23,840 bases of DNA from JAMXLO01 sp035569235. GTDB lineage: Bacteria; Pseudomonadota; Alphaproteobacteria; Acetobacterales; Acetobacteraceae. Below the pieces are notes generated by a model. It worked only from the letters and a program-made list of their open reading frames with translations. It had not been told where the DNA came from and ran no database searches. The stretch's first letter is position 1. Each line of letters opens with the position of its first letter. Location of the stretch: assembly GCA_035569235.1 (NCBI GenBank), contig DATMND010000207.1, forward strand, positions 1 through 23,840, given 5' to 3'. Shown piece by piece: positions 1 to 8,240 of this stretch. The position numbers and the translations under genes are program-made.

Positions 1-391
1 TCTGTGCGGGATCGATGTCGGGCTCGAGTTCCAGCAGTTGCGCAGGCGTGATCCATTCGGCCGCATAGCCCCAGGATTGCAGGCGCTCGACTTTCGCCTG
101 CTGCGCCGCGCGGTCCTCCGGCGCCGTCCACTCGACGTTGCCGCCACCGTGCCACCACGGCGTCGCGCCGAACTCCTCGCCCAGGGCGACGTGCGCCTTC
201 ATGCCAGCGACATTCAGATCGTGGTAGGCGCGTGGCGTCTTGCCGTTGGAGTTGGTCCACGCGAAGCTGATGCCCGACGTGCCGCCGCCGATGCGACCCG
301 CTTCGAGCACGGTGACCGACGCGCCGGCGACTGCCGCGCGATACGCAACCGAGGCGCCCATCACGCCGGCGCCGATCACGATGATCCGCAT
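1..391 (-). CDS. FAD-dependent oxidoreductase (DAO family), N-terminal fragment
   Basis: Only the first 130 or so residues are in the window; the gene continues past the left edge. The product starts MRIIVIGAGVMGASVAYRAA, a Rossmann dinucleotide-binding fingerprint (GxGxxG followed by an acidic Glu, here in VLEAG) typical of the D-amino-acid/glycine/sarcosine oxidase (DAO) family. The segment GGGTSGISFAWTN fits the FAD-contacting region of that family. The ATG overlaps the stop codon of the upstream binding-protein gene by one base (TGATG), so the two are probably translationally coupled. Family knowledge suggests oxidation of an amine or amino acid. The coupling suggests its substrate is what the neighbouring importer brings in (inference). 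The exact substrate cannot be read from this fragment. Confidence 0.85.
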   Translation of the reverse strand, partial: MRIIVIGAGVMGASVAYRAAVAGASVTVLEAGRIGGGTSGISFAWTNSNGKTPRAYHDLNVAGMKAHVALGEEFGATPWWHGGGNVEWTAPEDRAAQQAKVERLQSWGYAAEWITPAQLLELEPDIDPAQ

Positions 392-1968
392 CAGTTCTTC
401 ACCCAGACGTTGTACATGCGCGGATTGTAGAACGGAAGGTAGTGCTCGACATTGGCGCGCACCGCCTGCACCTTCGGCATCACGCCCATCGGGATCACCA
501 TCACGTCGTCCAGCGCGATCTTCTGTGCGCGCACGAAGGCCGCCTGGCGCGCCTCCAGGGTCGGCCCGTTCGCGACCTCATCGAATGCCTTCATGAAGTC
601 CGGATCGGTCTTGCCGCCTGGCGGGGTGTAAACCGGATTTGGTTCCGCCATCGGGCGCAGGGTCTGCACTCCGCCGACCGCGACGTAGGTGATCCAGCCG
701 GTGAAGAAGAAGTTCCAGTCCGGCGTTCCGTTCATCGCCTTCTGCAACGCGGTCGGCCAGTCGAGCACCAGCAGTTCCGCGTTGATGCCCACACCTTTCA
801 ACTGCTGCGCCACGACGAGTCCGGTGTTGTAGAGGCTAGGATAGTCCTTGTTGGTCAGCAGCACGACCTTCTCGCCGTGATAGCCGGCCTCCTTCAAAAG
901 CTGCTTCGCCTTCTCCGGATTGTGCTGATCCAGCAGCTCCTTGCCGACCTCGGTATAGTAGTTGGTACCGGGATATTGGAATGACGGGTTGTGCTTGAAA
1001 TCCCCGTCGCTCGCTGCCTCCATCACCTCATCGAAGTCGAGCGCAGCCAGCACGGCCTGACGAAACTTCAAATTGTTTGTAGGCGGCGCCGACCAGTTGC
1101 CGTAGGTGACGTTCAGCCAGAAGTTCTCCAGCTTCAACAGCCGGATATCCTTGTTCGCGCCGACCCGCTTCTGCGCGATCGTGGGCACATCCTGCACGCC
1201 CTGCAGCTCGCCGGTCTCCAGCCCCGCGACGCGCGCACCCGGTTCCGGCACCATGCGGAACGTCACCGTGTTCAGACATGCGACCTTGTAGCCGCCGAAG
1301 CCCGATGCATCGTCGTAACGCGTATCCGGCGTGTAGCCCTCGAAGCGCTTCAGCTTCACGTAGGCATCGGCAACGAACTGATCGAGCTGCCACGGCCCCG
1401 TCCCCATCGAGGGAAGCTGTTGCGGCGGCGCGTCCTTGTTCTCCTCGGGGATGATTATGATCGGCACGGTGATCGACGACATCGCCTCCACGAAGCTCGG
1501 CCGCGCGTCCTTCATCGCGATGACGAAGGTGGCGGGATCCGGCGTGTCGTAGTGATCCACCGGCGCAAGAATCGAGCGATCGATGCCGACGCGGGCGTAG
1601 CGCCCGAACGAGGCGCGCGCATCGGCCGATTTGAAGGGTTTGCCGTTGTGGAAGTGCACGCCCTGGCGAAGCTTGAACGTGTACACTTTGCTGTCCTCGC
1701 TCGCGTCCACCGACTGGGCAAGCTGCAGCAGCGGCTTCATGCTCTCGTCGCGCGTGACCAGCGTCTCGTAGGTGTTCATTGCGATGTCGCGGACCGAGGC
1801 GGCGGCGTTTGCCTGCATATCGAGCCCAGCGACATTCGCCTCCAGCCCATAGGTGAAGTCGCCACCGGTTCGTCCGCATTCGAACTTCCCCGCGCGGGCG
1901 GCGCCGGTGCATGCGAGAATGCCCGCCGTCGCCAGCATTACCATGCGCTTCGTGGCCCGATTGTCCAT
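391..1968 (-). CDS. ABC transporter substrate-binding protein, family 5 (peptide/opine/nickel type)
   Basis: A 525-residue periplasmic binding protein of the SBP_bac_5 class (usual length about 500-550). It has an N-terminal Sec-type signal: basic start MDNRATKR, hydrophobic stretch, then cleavage probably after ARA near residue 26. Family hallmarks include the YTFKLRQGVHFHNGKPF block near residue 100 and later NNLKFRQAVLAALDFDEV. A purine-rich GGGGGAAA lies just ahead of the ATG. It follows the Liv ATPase LivF by 59 bp and couples to the downstream FAD oxidoreductase. This is odd company: family-5 binding proteins normally work with Dpp/Opp permeases, not LivHM. It may use permeases elsewhere, or deliver the same substrate class as the Liv system (inference). 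Confidence 0.9.
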   Translation of the reverse strand: MDNRATKRMVMLATAGILACTGAARAGKFECGRTGGDFTYGLEANVAGLDMQANAAASVRDIAMNTYETLVTRDESMKPLLQLAQSVDASEDSKVYTFKLRQGVHFHNGKPFKSADARASFGRYARVGIDRSILAPVDHYDTPDPATFVIAMKDARPSFVEAMSSITVPIIIIPEENKDAPPQQLPSMGTGPWQLDQFVADAYVKLKRFEGYTPDTRYDDASGFGGYKVACLNTVTFRMVPEPGARVAGLETGELQGVQDVPTIAQKRVGANKDIRLLKLENFWLNVTYGNWSAPPTNNLKFRQAVLAALDFDEVMEAASDGDFKHNPSFQYPGTNYYTEVGKELLDQHNPEKAKQLLKEAGYHGEKVVLLTNKDYPSLYNTGLVVAQQLKGVGINAELLVLDWPTALQKAMNGTPDWNFFFTGWITYVAVGGVQTLRPMAEPNPVYTPPGGKTDPDFMKAFDEVANGPTLEARQAAFVRAQKIALDDVMVIPMGVMPKVQAVRANVEHYLPFYNPRMYNVWVKN

Positions 1969-2027
1969 GCGGTTTCCCCCGGTTCCTATCGGCCATGATG
2001 GTGGTGCGCCGGATCGGCCGTCAATCG

Positions 2028-2768
2028 TCAGGTGGTGTACAACCAGCGGCTGACCAGCGTCTCCACGTCATCGCTGAATTCATCGCGCGGGCCTTCCGCA
2101 AACAGCGTGCCGGTGCGCATGACATAGACGTGGTTGGCGATACCCAACGCGCCCTTGATGTTCTGATCCACCAGCAGAATCGCCTTGCCGTCGCGCGCCA
2201 GGCCGGCGAGCAGCGCATAGATCTGTGCGGAGATGCGCGGCTCGATGCTGGCGGTCGGTTCATCGATCAGCATCACCGTTGGATCGGCCATCAGCGCGCG
2301 CGCGATTTCGAGCTGCCGCTGCTGGCCGCCGGACAGCGTGCCGGCAGCCTGACGCCGGCGCTCCTGCAGGATCGGAAACTGCGCATAGGCCCGTTCGGTC
2401 CTCTCGCGCACCAGTGTGCGTTTGCGACGGAACTGCCAGGCGCCGAGGCGCAGGTTTACCTCGACTGAAAGGAACGGAAACACGCTCGGCCGCTGCGGCA
2501 GGTAGGTGATGCCGTGACTGCTCATGTCGTGCGACGCCACGCCCTTTAGCGATGTCGTGCCCAGGTGCACCTCGCCCTGCTGTGCCGGAAGGAACCCGAA
2601 CAGCACCTTCAGCAGCGTCGATTTTCCGGTGCCGTTGGGTCCGAGCACGCAGCGCACCTGGCCACGCGTCACGTCCACCGACATGCCGTTCAGGATGTTG
2701 ATTCCCGGCATATAGCCCGCCACGAGATTGCGCGCGGTGAGCACTGGTGCGGGATCAGACACCGGCAT
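2028..2768 (-). CDS. livF: Branched-chain amino acid ABC transporter ATP-binding protein LivF
   Basis: A 246-residue ABC ATPase, normal length for LivF. Walker A is GPNGTGKST (about residues 43-51), the signature is LSGGQQRQLEIARAL (from about 145), and Walker B is VMLIDEPTA (about 165-173), followed by a VDQN switch region. The Q-loop is in TYLPQRPSVFP. LivF pairs with LivG to drive import through LivH-LivM at the cytoplasmic face. The ATG lies inside the end of livG, overlapping by 14 bp, which indicates one transcript and coupling. LivF rather than LivG is supported by its being last of the pair, by the short ATPase core and by the PQRPSVFPFLSVEVNL segment. The substrate of such systems is often an amino acid, but amides and urea are also known. 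Confidence 0.92.
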   Translation of the reverse strand: MPVSDPAPVLTARNLVAGYMPGINILNGMSVDVTRGQVRCVLGPNGTGKSTLLKVLFGFLPAQQGEVHLGTTSLKGVASHDMSSHGITYLPQRPSVFPFLSVEVNLRLGAWQFRRKRTLVRERTERAYAQFPILQERRRQAAGTLSGGQQRQLEIARALMADPTVMLIDEPTASIEPRISAQIYALLAGLARDGKAILLVDQNIKGALGIANHVYVMRTGTLFAEGPRDEFSDDVETLVSRWLYTT

Positions 2769-3471
2769 AGGCCCGCAGAACTTCCTGGTTGTCGCGCACT
2801 TCGGCGACCGTGCCGTCGGCGATTTTCTCGCCGCGTGACATCACCACCATGCGGTGCACCAATCGCTGCAACGCCTCGATGTCGTGGTCCACGATGACAA
2901 AGGTGCGGCCGTCGGTGTGCAGTTTCCGCACCAGCACGATGATTTCGTCGCGCAGGAACGGGTTCACGCCGGCGAACGGTTCGTCGAGGAACAGGATGTC
3001 CGGGTCCAACATCAGTGCACGGCCGAGCTCCAGCAGCTTCTGCTGGCCGCCCGACAGGTTCTTCGCCTGCAGTGATTCGAGTGCGGCAAGGCCAAGGAAT
3101 TCGAGGTGCTGGCGCGCCTCGCGGGTCGCTGCGGCTTTGTGCGAATGGGGGCGTGCGAGGCCTGGCACCAGCATGTTCTCGAGCACGGTCATGCGGCTGA
3201 ACAGTTGGGTGATCTGGAATGTGCGACCGACGCGCAATGCTGCGAAGTCGCTGGCGGCGAGGCCGTCGGCACGCTTGCCCCGCAGGTCGATGTGGCCGCT
3301 GGCCGGTGTCAGATGACCGGTCAGCAGGTTGATCGTGGTGGTCTTGCCGGAGCCGTTGGGGCCGATCAACCCGACGAGCTCGCCTTGTTGGACGGCGAAG
3401 TTCAAGTTGCTGACTGCTACGATGCCGCCGAAGCGTTTGGTCAGGTCGCACGCTTCGATCAGGGGTGGCAT
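2755..3471 (-). CDS. livG: Branched-chain amino acid ABC transporter ATP-binding protein LivG
   Basis: A 238-residue ABC ATPase with Walker A GPNGSGKT (residues 37-44), Q-loop around FQITQLF, signature LSGGQQKLLELGRAL (from 139), Walker B ILFLDEPFAG (from 159) and VDHD switch His. The start was placed at the ATG giving MPPLIEACDLTKRFGG. The open frame extends another 68 codons upstream, but that stretch is palindromic repeat sequence and the end of livM, and LivG proteins begin close to the LxxxxLTKRFGG motif. The livM stop is two bases upstream. The only purine-rich tract before the ATG (GGGGGAG, 10 nt away) belongs to the repeat, so the repeat probably supplies the ribosome binding site. 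It overlaps livF at its end. Confidence 0.92.
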   Translation of the reverse strand: MPPLIEACDLTKRFGGIVAVSNLNFAVQQGELVGLIGPNGSGKTTTINLLTGHLTPASGHIDLRGKRADGLAASDFAALRVGRTFQITQLFSRMTVLENMLVPGLARPHSHKAAATREARQHLEFLGLAALESLQAKNLSGGQQKLLELGRALMLDPDILFLDEPFAGVNPFLRDEIIVLVRKLHTDGRTFVIVDHDIEALQRLVHRMVVMSRGEKIADGTVAEVRDNQEVLRAYAGV

Positions 3472-3473
3472 TG

Positions 3474-4490
3474 CTATGAGACTCCCCCTCCCCTTGCGGG
3501 AGGGGGTTGGGGGGAGGGGGTCGTGCCAGTGCCGAACCGCCCCCTTCCCCCAACCCCCTCCCGCACGGGGAGGGGGAGAATTGCATTGAACTGCTGCCAC
3601 GCCAATGCCAGCAGACCGTTGCGCGCGAAGCGGATCGTCAGCAACAACAGCGCGCCGAACAGCACAAGCCGCCACTGGCCGTAGCTGCGCAGCGCCTCGA
3701 CCAGGAATTCCAACCCGAGCGCGCCGATCATCGCGGCGACAATGCTTTCGGCGCCGCCGATCACCGCCATGGCGACCACCAGACCCATTTGGTCAACCGA
3801 GCCTATGTCGGGGGTCAGGATGCCGATGTAGTGGCCGTAGAAACCACCGGCCAGTCCGGCGAAACTCGACGTGATGGCAAACGCGAGGATACGGAACCGC
3901 ACCACCTTCACACCGGACGCCGCCGCCGCGTCCTCATTTTCGCGGATCGCTCGGAAGAACAGACCCCAGCGCGACGTTACCAAGAACTGCATGATCGCTA
4001 GCGATCCGATCAGTAATGCCAGCCCGAGATAGTAGAACGGCGTGTCGGTGCGGCCGTGGAACAGCGGTGTCACCTCCAGCCCGCCGGAACCGCCGGTGAC
4101 TTCGTTCTCCGACACAATGACGATGCGCAGAACTTCAGAGAACGCCACGGTGAACAACGCGAGATAGGGTCCGCGCATGCGCAGACACACGAAGCCGATG
4201 AAGCTGCCGACAAGTGCGCACATCAGGACGCCGGCCATCATGCCGAGCGGGATCGGTATGTCGAACCACTTGACCAGCAGACCGGAGGTGTAGGCGCCGA
4301 GCGAAACGAAAGCCATGTGGCCAAAGGAAAATTGTCCCGCGTAGCCGGCGAGCAGCGCCCAGCTTGCAGTGACGATGGCGTAGAACATCGCCAGCACGCC
4401 GACGGACAGCCAGTAGGCATTCACCATGAACGGGAATGCCAGCGCGAGCACCGCCAGCACAAATGCGCACGCGCTATTCCATCGCGACAT
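3474..4490 (-). CDS. livM: Branched-chain amino acid ABC transporter permease LivM, with repeat-derived C-terminal tail
   Basis: A 338-residue inner-membrane permease. It has many hydrophobic segments and the LivM hallmarks WALLAGYAGQFSFGHMAF near the N-terminus, RMRGPYLALFTVAF, and a cytoplasmic ATPase-coupling loop (WGLFFRAIRENEDAAAASG). The ATG giving MSRWNSACAF is preferred; it overlaps the livH stop by 17 bp. A TTG four codons earlier is possible. The protein should end near NGLLALAWQQFNA. Instead the frame runs through a GC-rich palindrome and gains about 34 residues rich in Gly, Pro and Arg before a TAG. The tail is thus translated repeat, probably dispensable (inference). Everything before it looks intact. 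Confidence 0.92.
   Translation of the reverse strand: MSRWNSACAFVLAVLALAFPFMVNAYWLSVGVLAMFYAIVTASWALLAGYAGQFSFGHMAFVSLGAYTSGLLVKWFDIPIPLGMMAGVLMCALVGSFIGFVCLRMRGPYLALFTVAFSEVLRIVIVSENEVTGGSGGLEVTPLFHGRTDTPFYYLGLALLIGSLAIMQFLVTSRWGLFFRAIRENEDAAAASGVKVVRFRILAFAITSSFAGLAGGFYGHYIGILTPDIGSVDQMGLVVAMAVIGGAESIVAAMIGALGLEFLVEALRSYGQWRLVLFGALLLLTIRFARNGLLALAWQQFNAILPLPVREGVGGRGRFGTGTTPSPQPPPARGGGVS
3482..3488 (-). promoter_or_regulatory. Probable ribosome binding site of livG, located inside the repeat
   Basis: On the minus strand GGGGGAG lies 10 nt before the livG ATG. No other Shine-Dalgarno-like sequence is present in the interval. It is the terminal part of the palindrome arm, so the repeat appears to have replaced whatever site was there before. 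The spacing is slightly long, so activity is inferred. Confidence 0.5.
3482..3578. repeat. GC-rich imperfect palindrome fused into livM
   Basis: Two arms of about 38 bases (3482-3520 and 3541-3578) are nearly perfect reverse complements, separated by about 20 bases. The left arm holds CTCCCCCTCCCC, then TTGCGGGAGGGGG; the right arm ends in GGGGAGGGGGAG. The arms differ by a few bases only. The element occupies the livM/livG junction, encodes the LivM tail and ends in a purine-rich tract just before livG. It is a different family from the CCCGCGAAAGCGGG palindromes elsewhere in the window. No transposase is present; such elements are usually non-autonomous. Confidence 0.85.
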
Positions 4491-5376
4491 GCGCGCGTCC
4501 AAACAGGCCGGTGGGCCGGATCAGCAGCACCAGCATCAGGATGAGCAGGCTGAATGCCTGGGCGTAGGTGAGGCTGCGGCTCGGGTCGGGAAACAGCGCC
4601 ACGAACATCGATTCCGACACGCCGATCATCAGTCCCGCTATGATTGAGCCGGCCACCGAGCCCATGCCGCCGAGGATGACGATGGCGAAGGCCTGCGTGT
4701 CGGGAAGTAATCCCATCGATGGCAACAGCGAGTAGATCGGTCCCACCAGCGCACCGGCGCCGCCCGCCAGCGCGCCGCCGAGGCCGAACGCCAGCATGTA
4801 AAAGCGCTGGTCGTTGATGCCGACGATCGCTGCCGATTCACGTGATTGACTGACGGCGTTCAGCGCCTCGCCCCAGGCGGTGCGGTTCATGAACAACACC
4901 AGACCGATCAGCATCGCGACGCCCGCGCCGCCGGCGAACACGCGGTCCCAGGTCATTATCAAGCTGCCGACCACAAATACTCCTGGCCAGAAGGAGGGCG
5001 GGCGAAGCGGGTAGGGGCCGTAGATGATCAGCGCCAGGGCGCGCAGGAAGATCGAAATGCCGAAGGTGATCAGGATACCGTAGTCGCCCTTGCGCTCGGT
5101 GGTGGGGCTGTATAGTGGCGTCAGCAATGTGCGCTCGACCAGGACCGACAACACGAATGATAGCGCCATCGCGACCAGCACGGCGAGCAGCGGCGGGATT
5201 CCGGCAAGCGATATGGCGAAGTAACCGAAATAGCCGCCCATCATGTAGACCTCGCCGTGGGCGAAGTTGACGATTTTCAGAATTGAGAAGATCACCGTCA
5301 GCCCCGCGGCGATGACCGCATAGATGACGCCGATGACCAGTCCGTTGAGTGCCTGGATCAGCAGGTAGTCGGTCAT
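4474..5376 (-). CDS. livH: Branched-chain amino acid ABC transporter permease LivH
   Basis: A 300-residue integral membrane permease starting MTDYLLIQALNGLVIGVIYA, the usual LivH opening. It also has the ILKIVNFAHGEVYMMGGYFGY block near residue 40, strongly conserved in LivH. The coupling region and the C-terminal glycine-rich segments (VILGGMGSVAGSIIAGLMIG) are present, so the protein looks complete. It forms the translocation pore with LivM. It lies downstream of the binding-protein gene, with a palindromic repeat in the 94-bp gap, and overlaps livM. Confidence 0.93.
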   Translation of the reverse strand: MTDYLLIQALNGLVIGVIYAVIAAGLTVIFSILKIVNFAHGEVYMMGGYFGYFAISLAGIPPLLAVLVAMALSFVLSVLVERTLLTPLYSPTTERKGDYGILITFGISIFLRALALIIYGPYPLRPPSFWPGVFVVGSLIMTWDRVFAGGAGVAMLIGLVLFMNRTAWGEALNAVSQSRESAAIVGINDQRFYMLAFGLGGALAGGAGALVGPIYSLLPSMGLLPDTQAFAIVILGGMGSVAGSIIAGLMIGVSESMFVALFPDPSRSLTYAQAFSLLILMLVLLIRPTGLFGRAHVAME

Positions 5377-5406
5377 GGCGCGGGCACGTCCAGACGCACA
5401 TATTCC

Positions 5407-5459
5407 TCACCCCCGCGAAAGCGGGGGTCCCGCCTGGGCCCCCGCTTTCGCGGGGGTGA
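5407..5459. repeat. Palindromic intergenic repeat, copy 1
   Basis: Two perfect 21-base arms (5407-5427 and 5439-5459) around an 11-base loop. The left arm begins TCACCCCCGCGAAAGCGGGG. It lies between the Liv binding protein and livH, which are co-oriented, so any hairpin would form in the operon transcript. No T-run follows on the minus strand, so it is not an obvious intrinsic terminator. A role in attenuating or stabilising part of the mRNA (more binding protein than permease) is conceivable (inference). Confidence 0.88.
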
Positions 5460-5470
5460 CGAGTACATTT

Positions 5471-6739
5471 TCAGCTCCCAGGCTTCTTATAAACGTATGG
5501 CACCGTCGCGTATTGCCGCGGCCAGACGATCGGCGCGTCGGCCTGGCCCTGCTTCACCTCGGCGTATTGCAGGATGCTCAGCGGCGCTTCCAGGAACTGA
5601 TGATAGTGCCACGCCGGCTCGTGACTGGTGGAGAAGGAATACTGGCCGCGGGCACCGATATACTTTGTATTCTCCAGCGCATTGATGATCGCCTTCGCCT
5701 CGGTGCTGCCGGCGGTCCTGATCGCATCGAACAGCAGCCACGCACCGTCGTAGCTCTCCATCACCGCACCCGATGGATCGGCGTTGTGCTTTGCCTTGTA
5801 TGCCGCGACGAACGCCTTGGTCTTGTCGTTCCATGCCGCCTTCGGCAGGCCGACATTCTCGGTGACCAGGTACTTGCCGGCCTCGCCGACATTTTCCCAG
5901 AACGTCGGATCGACTGCCTCGCCACCGGAATTGTAAATTCCGCAATTCGCGGTCGGTGCAAATCCGAGGTCGTGCGCCTGGCGAATCATCGGATAGGCGC
6001 CCGCCTCCGCGTAGATGTTGAGGAAGAAGTCGAACGGTGGCGAATTGCTTTTGAAACGCAAAATCTGCGCGGTGAAGTCGGTCAGATTTGGATCGGCGTC
6101 CACCGCCGTGAAGGCAATATTGGCCTTCTTCAGTTCCTCGGCCACCAGCGTGCGCGCGGACAGACCGACATCGTCCTTCTCGGCAATGATCGCCACATTC
6201 TTGAACCCAGCAGCGGCGATCCACTGGCCGATGGTCACGTCGATCAGCGACACCGCAGGCGCGTTGCGGAACACCTCCGGATAGCCTTTTGCGGTGATCT
6301 GATCGGACCACACATCGCACGCCATGAAGGGCGTGCCGTACTTGTGGTAAACTTCCATCTCCGCCAGCGCGACGGGGCTGTGGAACTCGCCGAACACGGC
6401 GACCACCTTGTTCTGCTGGATCAGGCGTTCCGCCGCGGTGCGGCCTTCCGCCGGCATGCCGCGCGTATCGGCATAGGTGATCTCGACCGGCCGGCCGAGC
6501 AATCCGCCCTGCGCATTGATCTCCGCCGATGCGATCTCGGCTGCGTTCTTCATGTTGGTGCCCTCGGCGTAACCGCCGGGCGGCGACAGCGGGCCGACCC
6601 ATCCGATGGCGACTGGCTCACCGGCCGCGCGAACCCGGCGTCCAAGCAATGGCAGCGATGCGGCGGCTCCCGCCGCAGCCAGCATGCCGCGCCTGGTCGG
6701 CGCGGTGATCGTTCCCCGTGTTGTCCTGTTGATTGGCAC
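5471..6739 (-). CDS. Liv-type ABC transporter substrate-binding protein (Peripla_BP_6 family) with Tat signal
   Basis: A 422-residue periplasmic receptor of the leucine/amide-binding class. The mature part opens PVAIGWVGPLSPPGGYAEG, followed by NAAEIASAEINAQGGLLGRPV and an SPVALA ligand-pocket segment. The start is a GTG: a perfect AGGAG sits 6 nt upstream of it, while the upstream ATGs lack one and would add about 85 residues unlike the family. From the GTG the N-terminus has TRRGMLAAAG (RR at residues 16-17) and a hydrophobic stretch, resembling a twin-arginine signal. Export as a folded protein is therefore likely. It is first in the Liv operon and supplies substrate to LivHMGF. Urea, amide or amino-acid ligands are all possible. 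Confidence 0.9.
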   Translation of the reverse strand: MPINRTTRGTITAPTRRGMLAAAGAAASLPLLGRRVRAAGEPVAIGWVGPLSPPGGYAEGTNMKNAAEIASAEINAQGGLLGRPVEITYADTRGMPAEGRTAAERLIQQNKVVAVFGEFHSPVALAEMEVYHKYGTPFMACDVWSDQITAKGYPEVFRNAPAVSLIDVTIGQWIAAAGFKNVAIIAEKDDVGLSARTLVAEELKKANIAFTAVDADPNLTDFTAQILRFKSNSPPFDFFLNIYAEAGAYPMIRQAHDLGFAPTANCGIYNSGGEAVDPTFWENVGEAGKYLVTENVGLPKAAWNDKTKAFVAAYKAKHNADPSGAVMESYDGAWLLFDAIRTAGSTEAKAIINALENTKYIGARGQYSFSTSHEPAWHYHQFLEAPLSILQYAEVKQGQADAPIVWPRQYATVPYVYKKPGS

Positions 6740-6745
6740 CGGTCG

Positions 6746-6750
6746 CTCCT
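6746..6750 (-). promoter_or_regulatory. Ribosome binding site fixing the GTG start of the Liv binding protein
   Basis: AGGAG on the minus strand, 6 nt before GTG. It is the only good Shine-Dalgarno match near the Tat-like N-terminus and decides the start over the longer upstream reading frame. Confidence 0.75.
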
Positions 6751-6839
6751 GTGGCTTGGATGGATGGCGTGGGCGCATCCTGTCAAGAAGGTGGGCGCGC
6801 GCCAAGTGTGACAGCTTTAGTACGCTGGCCGCCAGGCGC

Positions 6840-8240
6840 TCAACGCACGGCGCAGTTGCCAGGGTCGTCGCAGCGCGGCACCCGGCGCAACGTCGGTTCC
6901 GATGCAACGGGCGAGAACGACCCTGCTTCGCGGGCAGACGATGGCCGCACTTTGTACTGATACTGCGTCGCCGGCTTGAGTCCGGCATCCCCATAGCTCA
7001 GGCCGCCGATAGTGGCGATCTGGCGGAAGTCCGTGTCGCCCGGGCCAACACGGAACACGTCGTAGCTGGTCACTCCGGGGACCGACGACCATACAACGTC
7101 GATCGCGGTGTCACTGCGATCTGCTGCGAGGATGGTGGCCGGCGCGGCAGGTTGCGACCCGGTGGGAGCAGCTGAGGCCGCGGCGCCGCTGGTCACACGT
7201 TCGACCATCGCCTTGATGGCGCTGATCTGTTTGCCGGACTTGAGCAGGTAGGTGGGTAATTCGGTGGGATTGGCATCCAGATAACCCCACCAGTCCCAGC
7301 ACGCCTGGGGATTGGTGAGCCCCAGTGCGCGGGTCTGTGGATAGAGGACAATGATGTGGTTCGTGTCGGCCCATTCGTTATAGCCGGCGTGCCTTACGAA
7401 GTCCTCGCCGATATTGTCGAAGGATTGCAGGCAGCCATGCAGCGCGACATGGAGCCTGCAAGGCTCCTTCGCTGCGCAGGAAGCCGGGACATAGGCGAAC
7501 CCCTTGTCGTCCATGCTGTCGTCGTTTGGTTGATCCGGCGCCGTGAAGTCTGCCTGACTGAACGACAGAAGCTGCCCGGTCAACGCGCCGGCATTGCGTG
7601 GGTCGAGCGCGCCGTAAATGTGTTGCAGGATGACACCGGCCTGATCGTAGTTGCATCTGTTGATGTACTTGCCGCCGTTTGCATTGCACGCGCCGCCATA
7701 GGCGATCGTGACCTGCGAATGGCCCGCACCTATTGCATTCTGGTAGAACAGATTCCCCACGTTTGGACCCAGATAGTGCGCGTAGTAGGCGCGCAGCGAG
7801 TCGGTCACCGGCCTGGCCACCACATCGTCGTTGTAGCCGTTGAACAGATAGATCTTCTGCGCGGCCACATTGCCGGTATCATCGATGCCGCCATTGCGGC
7901 TCCATGCATCGGTGCGCTTGATCAATTCTGGCAGATCGGGGGCCGGTGCACCGCCCATGCAGGTGCTGAGCGCCGCGGACATGGAACCCTCCGAACAGCC
8001 GAACGGTCCACCCGCGATCGCGCCGACACCCTTGACGATCGACGACCATGCCGTGCCGAACTGCACGGCCATGTAGGCGCCGGATGAAATGCCCGACACG
8101 GACGTCTGCGCGATATCAGCATTGTAGGCCGGCAGCGACGGCTCGGCGGCGTTGGAACGTGCGGGGACCGCGGCGGCTAGTGTTGCGCCAAGTACGAGGC
8201 CACGCCACGTAGTGCTCGACCGAAGCAATACACATAGCAT
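6840..8240 (-). CDS. Secreted PHB depolymerase-family esterase with fibronectin type III domain
   Basis: A 466-residue alpha/beta hydrolase. The start MLCVLLRSSTTWRG is chosen because AGAGGA lies 7 nt upstream; it gives a signal peptide cleaved near SNA-AEP. The catalytic domain has the lipase box GISSG (Ser 52 the likely nucleophile), NGYNDDVV (Asp about 138-139) and GAGH (His 174). LHGC (about 267-270) is the probable oxyanion element. The lipase box comes before the oxyanion element, which is the order of type II (circularly permuted) extracellular PHB depolymerases. A fibronectin III-like domain covers about 368-450. The C-terminus ends soon after in a short Cys pair; I see no separate substrate-binding domain. 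The likely reaction is hydrolysis of poly(3-hydroxybutyrate) or a related polyester outside the cytoplasm; the substrate is inferred. Confidence 0.85.
   Translation of the reverse strand: MLCVLLRSSTTWRGLVLGATLAAAVPARSNAAEPSLPAYNADIAQTSVSGISSGAYMAVQFGTAWSSIVKGVGAIAGGPFGCSEGSMSAALSTCMGGAPAPDLPELIKRTDAWSRNGGIDDTGNVAAQKIYLFNGYNDDVVARPVTDSLRAYYAHYLGPNVGNLFYQNAIGAGHSQVTIAYGGACNANGGKYINRCNYDQAGVILQHIYGALDPRNAGALTGQLLSFSQADFTAPDQPNDDSMDDKGFAYVPASCAAKEPCRLHVALHGCLQSFDNIGEDFVRHAGYNEWADTNHIIVLYPQTRALGLTNPQACWDWWGYLDANPTELPTYLLKSGKQISAIKAMVERVTSGAAASAAPTGSQPAAPATILAADRSDTAIDVVWSSVPGVTSYDVFRVGPGDTDFRQIATIGGLSYGDAGLKPATQYQYKVRPSSAREAGSFSPVASEPTLRRVPRCDDPGNCAVR

Noticed and set aside
991..1998. Long plus-strand open frame (335 codons) opposite the family-5 binding protein
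   Set aside because: His/Arg-rich composition without any family motif, exactly antisense to a well-supported gene; a GC-bias shadow.
3472..3675. N-terminal extension of LivG through the palindrome
   Set aside because: The added 68 residues are translated repeat and livM sequence; LivG family members begin at the MPPLIEACDLTKRF position.
5375..6811. Long plus-strand open frame (478 codons) opposite the Liv receptor
   Set aside because: Antisense to a gene with clear family motifs; the composition is that of a shadow frame, and its start lies in repeat and intergenic sequence.
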